The notes: a model not told the origin generated them from the letters alone. Counted from the first letter of the stretch, positions 9,151-17,980 are shown. The stretch: 62,134 nt of DNA from an uncultured Pseudomonadales bacterium (GCA_947258825.1 CAMYJX010000031.1:1-62134); one strand, 5' to 3'. Made by a program: numbers and translations.

Positions 9151-9853
9151 CGTTGCCGGCAGGGTGACCGGTGAGCCGGCCGTGATACTGCACGTCCGAC
9201 CCTATCGTGAAACCAGCGCCATTGTCTCGCTACTCACGCTTCACCATGGGCGGGTCGCCCTGGTGGGTCGCGGCGTGCGCGGCGGCAAAAAAGGCAGCGC
9301 CCTGCAGCCGTTCAACCGGATGACCGTTGGATGGGTGGGTCGGGGAAGCCTTGGTACCCTTACGGCCTATGAAGCAGAGGGCTTCGCGTCGCTCAAAGGC
9401 ACAGCCGTTGCTGCCGGCTTTTACGTGCTGGAACTCGTCAGCCGGCTGGTAGGAGAGCATGAGAGCGTACCAGGTATTTTTGCCGGTACCTGCTGGTGCC
9501 TGGAGCGGTTGGAGCAGGGTGATCGTCCTGTGGATGTTGCTCTACGCTGCTTTGAAAAACTGCTGCTCGAGGAGCTGGGTTACGGTCTGAACTTTTCCCG
9601 GGATGCTGAAACGGGAGAAGCCATTGATGGCGAGGCGCACTATCTGCTGTCTCCGGAAACCGGGTTCGTCCGGGCACCTCGGGCCAGCGATCAGACGGTC
9701 CCCGGCAGCGTCCTGGCAGAAATTTCTGATGAATCCATGGGATCCAAAGCTTCCAGGGTGGCTGCAAAAAGGCTCTTCCGCGCTGCTCTCGAACCGCTGC
9801 TCGGGCCTCGTCCCATTGCCAGCCGACGTCTGCTTCCCGGGCTGCGCGCCTGA
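9143..9853 (+). CDS. recO: DNA repair protein RecO
   Basis: A 236-residue protein with an N-terminal OB fold (about 8-80, with ILHVRPYRETSAIVSLLT and the basic GRVALVGRGVRGGKKG loop) and a helical C-terminal domain. RecO, with RecR, loads RecA onto SSB-coated gaps and anneals single strands. The era-recO adjacency is canonical. In many relatives pdxJ and acpS follow recO; here rlmD follows instead, overlapping by one or more bases (TGATG). Confidence 0.93.
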   Translation: MTSVAGRVTGEPAVILHVRPYRETSAIVSLLTLHHGRVALVGRGVRGGKKGSALQPFNRMTVGWVGRGSLGTLTAYEAEGFASLKGTAVAAGFYVLELVSRLVGEHESVPGIFAGTCWCLERLEQGDRPVDVALRCFEKLLLEELGYGLNFSRDAETGEAIDGEAHYLLSPETGFVRAPRASDQTVPGSVLAEISDESMGSKASRVAAKRLFRAALEPLLGPRPIASRRLLPGLRA

Positions 9854-11163
9854 TGGCCCGCCGGCGCGTGCGCGAAATCGACGTCGTGATTGAGACCCTG
9901 GATACCGACGGGTTGGGGTCCGCGACCTATGAAGATAGGGATGTGCGGGTTCGCAATGCGCTTCCCGGGGAAAGCGTCCACGCTCGAGTGCTGAAACGGC
10001 GACGCGGTATCTGGTACGCACAGGCAGACACTCCCGAGGTTGGTGCGCTTGATCGCCAGGCACCGCCTCCGTGCGCGTTCTTCCCGCGCTGTGGTGGCTG
10101 CGCGCTGCAGCACCTGGCCTATGACGTCCAGCTGAAGCATAAGGAGGGTCGCCTGCTGCGCGTCCTGGAGCAGGCGGGAGTCCGACCTCAAAAGGTCCGC
10201 CTGCCGGTTGCCGGCCCGCGCTTGCACTACCGCTACAAGGCCAGGCTCGGCTGCCGTCTCTTGGGAAGTGAACTGCTCGTCGGGTTCAGGGAAGCCTTCA
10301 GCAGCCGGGTCTCCCGAATGGACAGCTGCCAGACCCTGGCTTTGCCCTTTGCCAGGAACTTGCCGCTGCTCCAGGAGGCGCTTGCCGGTCTGGAACAGCC
10401 GCATCTGGTTCCACAGGTGGAGCTTGCCGCAGGGGACACGGAGTTTGCTTATGTCGTCCGGCATCTCCAGCCGCTGACCGAAGCCGACAGGGCGCGTCTG
10501 CTGTGTTTCGCCCGGAACAGCGGTGGTCGCTTGTATCTTCAGCCGGAAGGCTACGACAGCGTTCATCCCTTGGATCCCGACGACGGATCAGACTACCTTG
10601 CTTACTCAAACTTAGATTTCGGTCTTCGTTATCAGTTTCGCCCCACCGATTTCACTCAGGTCAACCCATATATGAACCGCTCGCTGGTTCGAAACGCCGT
10701 TCTGGCTCTGGATCCGCCGGCCGGAGCCAACGTGGCGGACCTTTTCTGCGGCATTGGCAACTTTTCTCTGCCGCTGGCGCGGCTGGGAGCCCGGGTGCAC
10801 GGTTACGAGGCCGCGTCTGCGTCGATAGAAAGAGCCCAGCTGAACACTTCGTTGAACGGATTGACCAATCAGGCGCAGTTTCAGGTTGTCGACCTGTATC
10901 ATGCAGAGGGTGGAACGCTACCAGAAGTGGAATTTCTGCTGTTGGATCCGCCGCGCTCCGGGGCGGGTCCGAATCTCCGGCAATGGGCAGCTTGGCCACG
11001 GCTCGAGCGGATAGCATATGTATCCTGTAGCCCCGACACCTTTGCCGAAGACGCCCGGGTGCTCCAGCAGCTGGGTTTCGAGCTCGTGGAAGTAGGTATA
11101 TACGATATGTTCCCTCACACGGCACACGTGGAAACGCTTGGCGTGTTCCAGCGGCGCGGCTGA
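9853..11163 (+). CDS. rlmD: 23S rRNA (uracil(1939)-C(5))-methyltransferase RlmD (RumA)
   Basis: A 436-residue protein. An N-terminal TRAM domain (about 8-60) is followed by the iron-sulfur cysteines C74, C80 and C83 in CAFFPRCGGC, then a class I methyltransferase domain with motif I DLFCGIGNFSLPLA. The catalytic cysteine lies in YVSCSPDTFAED, and the C-terminus VGIYDMFPHTAHVE is diagnostic. It uses S-adenosylmethionine to methylate U1939 of 23S rRNA. RlmC and TrmA are paralogues; length, the cluster and the rlmD-relA adjacency (as in E. coli) favour RlmD. Confidence 0.93.
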   Translation: MARRRVREIDVVIETLDTDGLGSATYEDRDVRVRNALPGESVHARVLKRRRGIWYAQADTPEVGALDRQAPPPCAFFPRCGGCALQHLAYDVQLKHKEGRLLRVLEQAGVRPQKVRLPVAGPRLHYRYKARLGCRLLGSELLVGFREAFSSRVSRMDSCQTLALPFARNLPLLQEALAGLEQPHLVPQVELAAGDTEFAYVVRHLQPLTEADRARLLCFARNSGGRLYLQPEGYDSVHPLDPDDGSDYLAYSNLDFGLRYQFRPTDFTQVNPYMNRSLVRNAVLALDPPAGANVADLFCGIGNFSLPLARLGARVHGYEAASASIERAQLNTSLNGLTNQAQFQVVDLYHAEGGTLPEVEFLLLDPPRSGAGPNLRQWAAWPRLERIAYVSCSPDTFAEDARVLQQLGFELVEVGIYDMFPHTAHVETLGVFQRRG

Positions 11164-13157
11164 TGGTAAAGGCACGGGAGGATATACCTCGTCGCCAGGA
11201 TGGCTCGATTGATACCCGCAGCTGGACGCGAACGCTGACGGAAAAGCATGGCCATGTGGATGCGGACCGCGTCCTTGGCGCCTGCGAGTTTGTGCGCTCG
11301 CTCCCGCATCGGGGTGAGCTCTACCTTGAGAACGGAATGGAGTTGGCCGGGCTGGTCGCCGACCTGAAAATGGATACGTCCTCCGTGATTGCGGCTCTTG
11401 CGTACAGGCCCGTTCGTGCTGAAGAGTCCAGCATTGCAGAGATGGAGGCCGTCTTCGGCGCCGATGTGGCGCATCTGCTTGAAGACGTAACCCGGATGGC
11501 AACTGCCAGCATACTCGAGATGACCAACGCGCGTCTGCATACCAGCGAGCGAAGAGACCAGGTGGAAAACGTTCGCCACATGCTCATCGCTCTCATCGAC
11601 GACGCTCGCGTTGCCGTTCTCAAGCTTGCCGAGCGTGTTGTTGCGCTTCGCACCGCCAAAAATTCCAGCGAAGATCGCAAGCAGAGGATCGCTCGCGAGG
11701 CACATCTGATCTTCGCTCCCCTTGCCAACCGGCTCGGGGTCTGGCAGCTGAAATGGGAGCTCGAGGACCTCTCGTTACGTTACCTGGTGCCAGACGTATA
11801 TGTGGCCATCGCCAAGCAGTTGGATGGGCGGCGCGGAGAAAGAGAACGACGGGTTGCAGAAATCGTTGATTCTTTGGAGGGGCAACTCCGATCTCAAGGC
11901 GTCGACGCGACGGTGACGGGCAGGGCAAAACACATTTACAGCATCTGGCGGAAGATGCAGACCAAAAAGGTCGGTATACAACAGGTGCACGACGTGCGCG
12001 CCGTTCGCGTTCTGGTGGACAGCATCGCGCAGTGCTACGCTGCCCTTGGCGTTATTCACACTCAATGGCGCCATATCCCCAGCGAGTTCGACGACTACAT
12101 AGCCGCGCCAAAGGAGAATGGCTACCGTTCGATTCACACCGCGGTGCTCGGCCCTGATGGTTTGACCCTGGAGGTCCAGATACGCACTCGCGAAATGCAC
12201 CAGGAAGCCGAGTTGGGAGTTTGCGCACACTGGGCCTACAAGGAAAAGGACTCGGAAGACCGACCTTTTGCCGAAAAGCTCAACTGGCTGCGACAGGTTG
12301 TAGAGCTTGGCAACGAGTCTTTATCGGCAACTTATGGTCACGAAGACTTTGGGGCAGAACTGCAGCAGCTGTTCGACGAAGAGCGGATCTTCGTTTACAC
12401 GCCAGCTGGCCACGTTGTGGATCTTACAAGCGGTGCTACGCCCCTCGACTTTGCCTATCGAGTGCACACCGAAATTGGCCATCGATGCCGAGGGGCTCTG
12501 GTGAATGGCCATCCAGCAGCGCTAAACAGCCGCCTTGAAACAGGGCAGCAGGTTGAAATTCTGACGGCTGAGGAAGGCGGTCCTAATCGAAGCTGGATCG
12601 AGCCCCTTCTGGGTTTCGTGCACACTTCCAGAGCGCGGCAGAAAATACACGATTGGTTCCGCAGTCGTGATGTTGCGGTGAACGTTGAAGATGGGCAGAA
12701 CCTGCTCGGCGATCTTTTAGGAGATCTTGGGGTCGCTGCGCCGCCACCCCATGTTTGGGAAAACGTGGCTCGCGAACTCGATCTGCCTGGCGTTACGGAA
12801 ATATTCTCGGCGGTTGGTGCTGGGGATTTACCGGTTGTCGACGTGATCGATCTTCTGTTTCCCGAGAACGTTGAATCGCCTCAGCTCAGCCTTATTCCGG
12901 AGCCAGAAGCAACGGCGCCAGCGATCTGCCGACTGGAAGTCGAATCTCCGGATCGGGATGGATTGCTCCTTGATATTGCAACCTTACTGAGTGAGGAGGA
13001 GATTCCCCTGCTTGCGAACTGGGGTCGTGTAGACAGGGATAGCGGGTGCGCCACCATTACGCTCGAGATACCGTTTCCCGGTTTCAGAGCCCTGGCCGGC
13101 ATTGTTGAGCAGTTGAAGTGTGTGGAAGGCGTAACGCAAGCACGGCGGGTGTCGTAA
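11163..13157 (+). CDS. relA: (p)ppGpp synthetase RelA lacking the cysteine/zinc-finger domain
   Basis: A 664-residue protein, about 80 shorter than E. coli RelA (744). Residues 40-150 are a dead HD hydrolase domain: the HD pair is replaced in ALAYRPVRAEE. The synthetase domain (about 210-365) has GRAKHIYSIWRKM, YRSIHTAVLG and the RelA-type motif EFDD (308-311) rather than the RFKD of SpoT/Rel. TGS is at about 407-468, a helical domain at about 470-565 and an ACT-like domain at about 588-664. The conserved cysteine (zinc-finger) domain that normally sits between the helical and ACT domains, recognised by CCQPIPGD, is absent and replaced by a proline-rich linker. It makes the stringent-response alarmone on stalled ribosomes. 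Confidence 0.93.
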   Translation: MVKAREDIPRRQDGSIDTRSWTRTLTEKHGHVDADRVLGACEFVRSLPHRGELYLENGMELAGLVADLKMDTSSVIAALAYRPVRAEESSIAEMEAVFGADVAHLLEDVTRMATASILEMTNARLHTSERRDQVENVRHMLIALIDDARVAVLKLAERVVALRTAKNSSEDRKQRIAREAHLIFAPLANRLGVWQLKWELEDLSLRYLVPDVYVAIAKQLDGRRGERERRVAEIVDSLEGQLRSQGVDATVTGRAKHIYSIWRKMQTKKVGIQQVHDVRAVRVLVDSIAQCYAALGVIHTQWRHIPSEFDDYIAAPKENGYRSIHTAVLGPDGLTLEVQIRTREMHQEAELGVCAHWAYKEKDSEDRPFAEKLNWLRQVVELGNESLSATYGHEDFGAELQQLFDEERIFVYTPAGHVVDLTSGATPLDFAYRVHTEIGHRCRGALVNGHPAALNSRLETGQQVEILTAEEGGPNRSWIEPLLGFVHTSRARQKIHDWFRSRDVAVNVEDGQNLLGDLLGDLGVAAPPPHVWENVARELDLPGVTEIFSAVGAGDLPVVDVIDLLFPENVESPQLSLIPEPEATAPAICRLEVESPDRDGLLLDIATLLSEEEIPLLANWGRVDRDSGCATITLEIPFPGFRALAGIVEQLKCVEGVTQARRVS

Positions 13158-13188
13158 ACTGACGAAACTGACCGGCAGCTAACAATAA

Positions 13189-13866
<678 letters not shown>

Positions 13867-14304
13867 TTCCCTTAGTAGTGGTATTTTTTTTTCGTTTCTC
13901 TATGATTCGCGGAAGTTTTTTGATTGCACTATCAATTAGTTGATCTAACGTAATCTAAAGAGCTTTGAAAAGTGTTCAATCAACTCTGCTGAGCATTCGC
14001 AAAATTTCGAGATGAACCTCGATGAGAAAGAAGCTCAAAGAGAGTTAATCTCAAAGAAGTCGGATGTTGATAAGAGTGGGTTGAACGTTGATTCGAGTTT
14101 CCGTAACTGCTGAAGAAGTTGTGAAGAGCGATTAGCACTCGCGAATTCAGAACCACAATCACAGTTCGGGACGAGAACACGAAGCGCTCTAGTACAATGC
14201 GAGCTAGATGAGACAAAGAAGTTAGTAGCATTTGAAAAACGAAAGGCTGTGACAAGGAAGTAGATCGGCCAGTGTAGACAGCAAAGAAATCCGAGGAGAT
14301 TTTT
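13867..14304 (+). other. 438-bp AT-rich gap between adk and the histone-like gene
   Basis: This stretch is clearly richer in A+T than either neighbour and encodes no protein I can support. It contains a T9 run at 13884-13892 just after adk, which could end adk transcription although I see no strong stem before it. A TACAAT hexamer at 14193-14198 could be a -10 element for the histone-like gene, but no good -35 lies at the right distance. The strong ribosome site GAGGAG just before 14305 belongs to the next gene. A small RNA or a long regulatory leader is possible. Confidence 0.5.
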
Positions 14305-14793
14305 ATGCCGAAAGCTAAACGAGCGGCGAAACGGACAGCGGCAAAAAGGGCTGCGCCGAAGAAGCGGCCTGCAAAGAAGGCAGTAGCGAAGCGAAAGGCA
14401 GTCGCTAAGAAGAAAGCACCGGCCCGTAAGAAGGCGGCTGCCAAGAAGAAGGCACCGGCCCGTAAGAAGGCGGCTGCTAAGAAGAAGGCACCAGCCCGCA
14501 AGAAGGCGGCTGCCAAGAAGAAGAAGGCGCCAGCCCGTAGGAAGGCGGCTGCCAAGAGGAAGAAAGCACCAGCTCGCAAGAAGGCGGCTGCCAAGAAGAA
14601 GAAAGCACCAGCCCGTAGGAAGGCGGCTGCCAAGAAGAAGAAAGCACCAGCTCGCAAGAAGGCGGCTGCCAAGAAGAAGAAAGCACCGGCCCGCAGAAAG
14701 ACGGCTGCTAAGAAGAAAGCGCCGAAGAGAAAAGTCGCCAAGAAGAAGGCGACAAGAAGAGCTCCGGCGCGAAAGCGTTCAGCTCGTCGCTGA
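14305..14793 (+). CDS. Histone H1-like / AlgP-like lysine-alanine-proline repeat DNA-binding protein
   Basis: A 162-residue, extremely basic protein composed almost only of K, A, R and P. After a 34-residue basic leader it has three 12-residue units of the form KKKAPARKKAAA (35-70) and five 13-residue units KKKKAPARRKAAA (71-135), then a degenerate basic tail. This is the layout of bacterial H1-like proteins such as Pseudomonas AlgP, which bind DNA without sequence preference and compact the nucleoid or modulate transcription. No other domain is present. The ATG at 14305 follows GAGGAG. The repeat number is likely to vary between strains. Confidence 0.85.
   Translation: MPKAKRAAKRTAAKRAAPKKRPAKKAVAKRKAVAKKKAPARKKAAAKKKAPARKKAAAKKKAPARKKAAAKKKKAPARRKAAAKRKKAPARKKAAAKKKKAPARRKAAAKKKKAPARKKAAAKKKKAPARRKTAAKKKAPKRKVAKKKATRRAPARKRSARR
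14407..14709 (+). repeat. Coding tandem repeat, three 36-bp then five 39-bp units
   Basis: Inside the histone-like gene, three 36-nt units are followed by five 39-nt units that differ by one added lysine codon and by alternating AAG/AGG codons giving RKK or RRK. The alternation of RKK and RRK in the 39-nt block suggests that part of it duplicated as a 78-nt pair. Confidence 0.85.
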
Positions 14794-14809
14794 GCGTCGC
14801 TGAAGAGTG

Positions 14810-14839
14810 AGCCGGCGCGCTGGGGTCAGCGCGCCGGCT
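14810..14839. terminator. Perfect 13-bp hairpin between the convergent histone-like and moeA genes
   Basis: AGCCGGCGCGCTG (14810-14822), a 4-nt GGGT loop and its exact complement (14827-14839). It sits 17 bp after the histone-like stop and 104 bp beyond the end of the convergent moeA. No T-run follows on either strand, so it is not a textbook intrinsic terminator. It may act as a bidirectional barrier or an RNA 3'-end stabiliser. Confidence 0.6.
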
Positions 14840-14942
14840 GAACTACGGGTGTCAATCGCCGTCCGTAGCCTGGTGACGACAGCGTCGCCAAGGAGGTCTG
14901 TCGCCGCTTGCCGTGACAGGTGAGACGCTTCCGGTTCTCGTG

Positions 14943-16055
14943 TTAGAGAAGCCCCGCAAAGGGAAGCACGAATACCATTGAGCCCTCATCTAGATCATCG
15001 CTGCCTTTCGGAATGCGAATCAGGCAGTTGGCTGCGGCGAACGTAGCCAGTCGATTCGAGCTTTGATCGCCGGTGGATGAGACGAAGATTTCCCCGTTCT
15101 GCTCTGCGATGAAGCCCCGTTGGTATTCTTCCCGGCCGCGGCGGTGTGTGATTGCGTTCTTCAGTCGGGCCGGAAGCGACAGCGGCGGCTGATAAGGGCA
15201 GCCGCTCAACTTCAGCAGGGCGGGTTTCGCAAGCAGAAGTGCTGTAACCACGCTGGATACGGGATTACCCGGAAGCCCGAAAAACATGGCTTTGCCAAGC
15301 CGCCCATAGGCCATCGGCTTGCCGGGCTTGAGATTGAGTTTCCAGAACTGCAGATCGCCCATGTCCTCGACGACCTGTTTGACCCAGTCGGCATCTCCTA
15401 CTGAAACGCCACCGCTGGTGACAATGGCATTGCAGGTGCCTGCGGCCTGCTCCAACGCAGCGCGAATTCGATCCGGTTCGTCAGGGAGAATTCCGAAATC
15501 ATCCACCTCCACGGGCAGGCGGCAAAGGATGAGATGCAGCAGATGCCGGTTGGCATCATAGATCTGGCCGGGCCCAAGAGCCGCCCCGGGCTCTACCAGC
15601 TCGTCACCGGTTGAGAAGATGGCCACTCGTGGTCGACTGAAGACGCTGACGTCGACAACTCCGCAGGCACTCATCCATCCGACATGAAAAGCTGAAAGTC
15701 GCGTGCCGGCTGAGAACAGGGTCTGACCGGCCTGTATGTCGAGTCCGGTCGAGCGGATATTGTTACCTGGGTCCACCCGCTCCCGAATGGTCACGGTGTT
15801 ACCGTCTGCATCACAGTCTTCCTGAATGACCACCGCGTCCAGACCCTGGGGAACGGGCGCGCCGGTAACGATGCGAACAGCTTTGCCTGATGGGGCCTCG
15901 CCGGCAAAGGGGTGTCCGGCAAGGCTTGTTCCCGCAATGTCCATGGTGTGGGGGGGAGGTCCGGTCAGGTCTGTGCTTCGCAGCGCATACCCATCCATGG
16001 CCGATGCTGGAAAAGGCGGTAGGCTGACAGGTGCGATGACGTCGTCAGCGGCCAC
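14943..16055 (-). CDS. moeA: Molybdopterin molybdenumtransferase MoeA (N-terminus displaced, see 16056-16162)
   Basis: The frame from GTG 16055 gives 370 residues of MoeA: FPASAMDGYALR near the start, then the MoCF-binding domain with FSTGDEL, VTSGGVSVGDADWV and FFGLPGNPVSS, and a C-terminal beta domain ending VLPFAGLL. MoeA inserts molybdate into adenylylated molybdopterin. Family proteins begin about 35 residues earlier, and those residues are encoded in the same frame upstream without a normal start. The gene is divergent from tsaB and convergent with the histone-like gene. No other molybdenum-cofactor gene is in the window. Confidence 0.93.
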   Translation of the reverse strand: MAADDVIAPVSLPPFPASAMDGYALRSTDLTGPPPHTMDIAGTSLAGHPFAGEAPSGKAVRIVTGAPVPQGLDAVVIQEDCDADGNTVTIRERVDPGNNIRSTGLDIQAGQTLFSAGTRLSAFHVGWMSACGVVDVSVFSRPRVAIFSTGDELVEPGAALGPGQIYDANRHLLHLILCRLPVEVDDFGILPDEPDRIRAALEQAAGTCNAIVTSGGVSVGDADWVKQVVEDMGDLQFWKLNLKPGKPMAYGRLGKAMFFGLPGNPVSSVVTALLLAKPALLKLSGCPYQPPLSLPARLKNAITHRRGREEYQRGFIAEQNGEIFVSSTGDQSSNRLATFAAANCLIRIPKGSDDLDEGSMVFVLPFAGLL

Positions 16056-16162
16056 ACGGTCTACGGCGGTTGAGGCCGGAAGCGTTTCTGTCTCAGCAAC
16101 GGGTACGACGTCGAAAAGAATCGCCTTCAGCGCTTCGTTCAGGTCCAGGGGTTGGATAACAT
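16056..16162 (-). other. Coding-like N-terminal extension of moeA without an in-frame standard start
   Basis: On the minus strand, in frame with moeA, this stretch reads PLDLNEALKAILFDVVPVAE and on through TLPASTAVDRVAADDVIAP, a typical MoeA N-terminus. Going upstream the frame is open to a TAG but has no ATG, GTG or TTG. An ATG at 16162..16160, right after GAGGT, is one base out of frame. Adding one C to the CCCC run (plus-strand GGGG at 16148-16151) would join it perfectly. Either a single-base indel (real or sequencing) or a rare start (ATC at 16157..16155, 5 nt after GAGGT) explains it. Confidence 0.75.
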
Positions 16163-16168
16163 ACCTCT

Positions 16169-16852
16169 ATGACTACGCTGCTTTCTCTTGAGACATCGGG
16201 CAGTTTGTGCTCGCTGGCATTGCACGTGTCGGGACGCTGGTTCGAGGATACACAGAACGTCGATCGTATGCACAATATGCTCGTTCTGGAGATGCTGGAT
16301 GGGCTTTTCAGAACCGCTGAGATCGGGCCAAAAGATCTCGAGGCCGTCGCATTTGCCGCTGGCCCTGGATCTTTTACCGGGGTACGCATCGCCGCTTCGC
16401 TGGCCCAGGGCTTGGCGTATGCGGCCAGTGCCAGGGTGCTGCCCATATCCTCGTCGCTGGCGCTGGCCAGCGAGGCGTTGAATATCGTTGAATCTGAGCC
16501 CGTGCCCGATGGCGTGCTTACCATTACCCGGTCTCGGCGAGATGCTTACTACCTTGCCGGTTTCAGCAGGGATGCCGAACGCCTGTTGCAGGTCGCTGAC
16601 GACGTGTTGCACCAGGGCGCGTCAGCACCTCCGACGCTTCCGGGCGCGGGTTGGGTTGCGGTGGGAGATTTACCGGGCTGGTGGTCGGAAGTCGACAGCG
16701 GCGTGCAGTTTGTAGCTGGTTGCACGGTTACTGCGAGAACGGTGGGCCGATTGGCCATTGGAGCCTGGAAGGCGGGTGAGGCGCTGGATGCGTCCCTGGC
16801 CCTGCCACGATACGTTTCTGGAGATTCTCCGTGGCGGAAGCTGACGGATTGA
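16169..16852 (+). CDS. tsaB: tRNA threonylcarbamoyladenosine biosynthesis protein TsaB
   Basis: The 227-residue protein has the ASKHA-fold N-terminus MTTLLSLETSGSLCSLAL and the hallmark AAGPGSFTGVRIAASLAQGLA. TsaB forms a complex with TsaD and TsaE that transfers threonylcarbamoyl onto A37 of ANN-decoding tRNAs. It is a degenerate paralogue of TsaD and lacks its own catalysis. The ATG at 16169 lies only six bases from the out-of-frame moeA ATG, so any ribosome site or promoter must lie within the beginning of moeA. Confidence 0.93.
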   Translation: MTTLLSLETSGSLCSLALHVSGRWFEDTQNVDRMHNMLVLEMLDGLFRTAEIGPKDLEAVAFAAGPGSFTGVRIAASLAQGLAYAASARVLPISSSLALASEALNIVESEPVPDGVLTITRSRRDAYYLAGFSRDAERLLQVADDVLHQGASAPPTLPGAGWVAVGDLPGWWSEVDSGVQFVAGCTVTARTVGRLAIGAWKAGEALDASLALPRYVSGDSPWRKLTD

Positions 16853-16887
16853 AAGTACGCCTGGGACCCGGTGTGTTGCTTAGGGGC

Positions 16888-16896
16888 TGCTATAAT
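16888..16896 (+). promoter_or_regulatory. Candidate extended -10 promoter (TGcTATAAT)
   Basis: TGC followed by a perfect TATAAT (16891-16896) lies between tsaB and the small ORF. There is no good -35 at 16-18 bp, which is typical of extended -10 promoters. Transcription would begin about 16903, within four bases of the ATG at 16907, implying a leaderless or near-leaderless message. No Shine-Dalgarno precedes that ATG, which fits. Confidence 0.5.
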
Positions 16897-16906
16897 GCTT
16901 TTGACC

Positions 16907-17167
16907 ATGAATCCCATAGCCTCAGGACAAACTGCGCTTGCTGGTTCGGTAGTAACGGCCAGGACGCCAGGCGCGCGAAGCGACGCCATCCTTCAACGGT
17001 CGCAAGGGGATCTGAACCCGCAGGTCGCGCAGACGCGAACCGGAGAGCGCGTGCAGCGCATGAGCGCCGCTGGTCTAGCGCAGATCCACGCTTTGCTAAC
17101 TTACAGCGACAACGCTTCGCCGCGCACGGGGGAGCTGCGCGGACACAATCTTGATCTCTATGCCTGA
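16907..17167 (+). CDS. Small hypothetical protein, possibly translated from a leaderless mRNA
   Basis: An 86-residue frame from ATG 16907 (MNPIASGQTALAGSVVTART...) to TGA 17167, overlapping the rsmJ start by 8 bp. I do not recognise a family. It has no signal peptide, no membrane helix and no cysteine. It looks soluble, with basic/polar composition (several Arg, Gln and Ser). The in-frame GTG at 16871 would add 12 residues but lies upstream of the TATAAT. Codon usage looks like that of neighbouring genes, and the overlap with rsmJ is what one expects for a real gene, but coding is not proven. Confidence 0.55.
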   Translation: MNPIASGQTALAGSVVTARTPGARSDAILQRSQGDLNPQVAQTRTGERVQRMSAAGLAQIHALLTYSDNASPRTGELRGHNLDLYA

Positions 17168-17909
17168 TACCGGCCCGTCTGGCCTGTCTCGGTTGCCCCT
17201 TTACTACGAATCAGAAGCCAAGCAGCTGGCGCTTCGCTGGGCAGATCGATTCGTCCTGCGACCTTCCGCGGCCTTCAGCGAGGCGGATAACGAGTTCGTA
17301 CTTTGGGCAACCAAGGATCATCTCGAGCTTCGTCGCTCTGGCGATCGGCGGGGAGTGTGGATGCGCGAGGTTGATCTGGAACGACGGGCCAAAGGTGACC
17401 TGGAGCTTTTCAGGGCCTGCGGTTTGGGTGGGCAGGGTCGCGGTGGCGTCGGGGTTCGTGTGCTGGATGCCATGGCCGGATGGGGTCTGGACGGGCTGCT
17501 GTTGGCTCGTATGGGGTGCAGTCTGGTGATGGTCGAGCAGCATCCCGCGATGCACGCGCTGTTGGAGGATTTTACACGCCGCGTTGAGCTGGCCGCGGTT
17601 CGCGCCTGCCGTGGCGATGGATTCGCGTGGCTTGACGGGTCACAGAGCTTTGATGTCGTCTACCTCGACCCGATGTTTCCAGCGCGTCGCAAGCGCGCGC
17701 TGCCGGGCAAGCGCATGCAGTATCTGGCGGCGCTGGCGCCGGAAGATTCCCGCTCCCTCGACAGCTGGCTCGAGGCCGGGCGGCTCAACGCCTCGGATCG
17801 GGTGGTATTGAAACGGCGGCTGCACGACTCGGTGACGGCCACTCCGGACTGGCAGATAACCGGGCGAACCGTGCGCTACGATGTCTATCGGGGGCGGGCA
17901 CCAGGGTAG
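17160..17909 (+). CDS. rsmJ: 16S rRNA (guanine(1516)-N(2))-methyltransferase RsmJ
   Basis: A 249-residue class I methyltransferase. Motif I is VLDAMAGWGLDGLLLARMG and the RsmJ-specific signature is YLDPMFPARRKRALPGKRMQ, followed by the typical VVLKRRLHDSV. It methylates G1516 of 16S rRNA. ATG 17160 is preferred over TTG 17151, which would add three residues. It is convergent with plsB, with 71 bp between stops. Confidence 0.9.
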   Translation: MPDTGPSGLSRLPLYYESEAKQLALRWADRFVLRPSAAFSEADNEFVLWATKDHLELRRSGDRRGVWMREVDLERRAKGDLELFRACGLGGQGRGGVGVRVLDAMAGWGLDGLLLARMGCSLVMVEQHPAMHALLEDFTRRVELAAVRACRGDGFAWLDGSQSFDVVYLDPMFPARRKRALPGKRMQYLAALAPEDSRSLDSWLEAGRLNASDRVVLKRRLHDSVTATPDWQITGRTVRYDVYRGRAPG

Positions 17910-17980
17910 CACTGGCGTCGCACGAGCGTAGCATGGGGGTAGCCCTGCGCGCGGCTGGAAGGCGGTTGCCTCGATGGCGC

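Noticed and set aside
9853..9860. Missing pdxJ after recO as evidence of gene loss
   Set aside because: recO is followed by other genes in many Gammaproteobacteria, so this alone is not informative.
14089..14200. tRNA-like segment in the AT-rich gap (GTTCGGGAC)
   Set aside because: No cloverleaf pairing or CCA-adjacent acceptor stem can be drawn.
13980..14741. Long antisense frame with repeated FLRAGAFFFLAAA units
   Set aside because: It is the complement of the lysine/alanine repeat gene; the forward frame has a strong ribosome site and a known family pattern.
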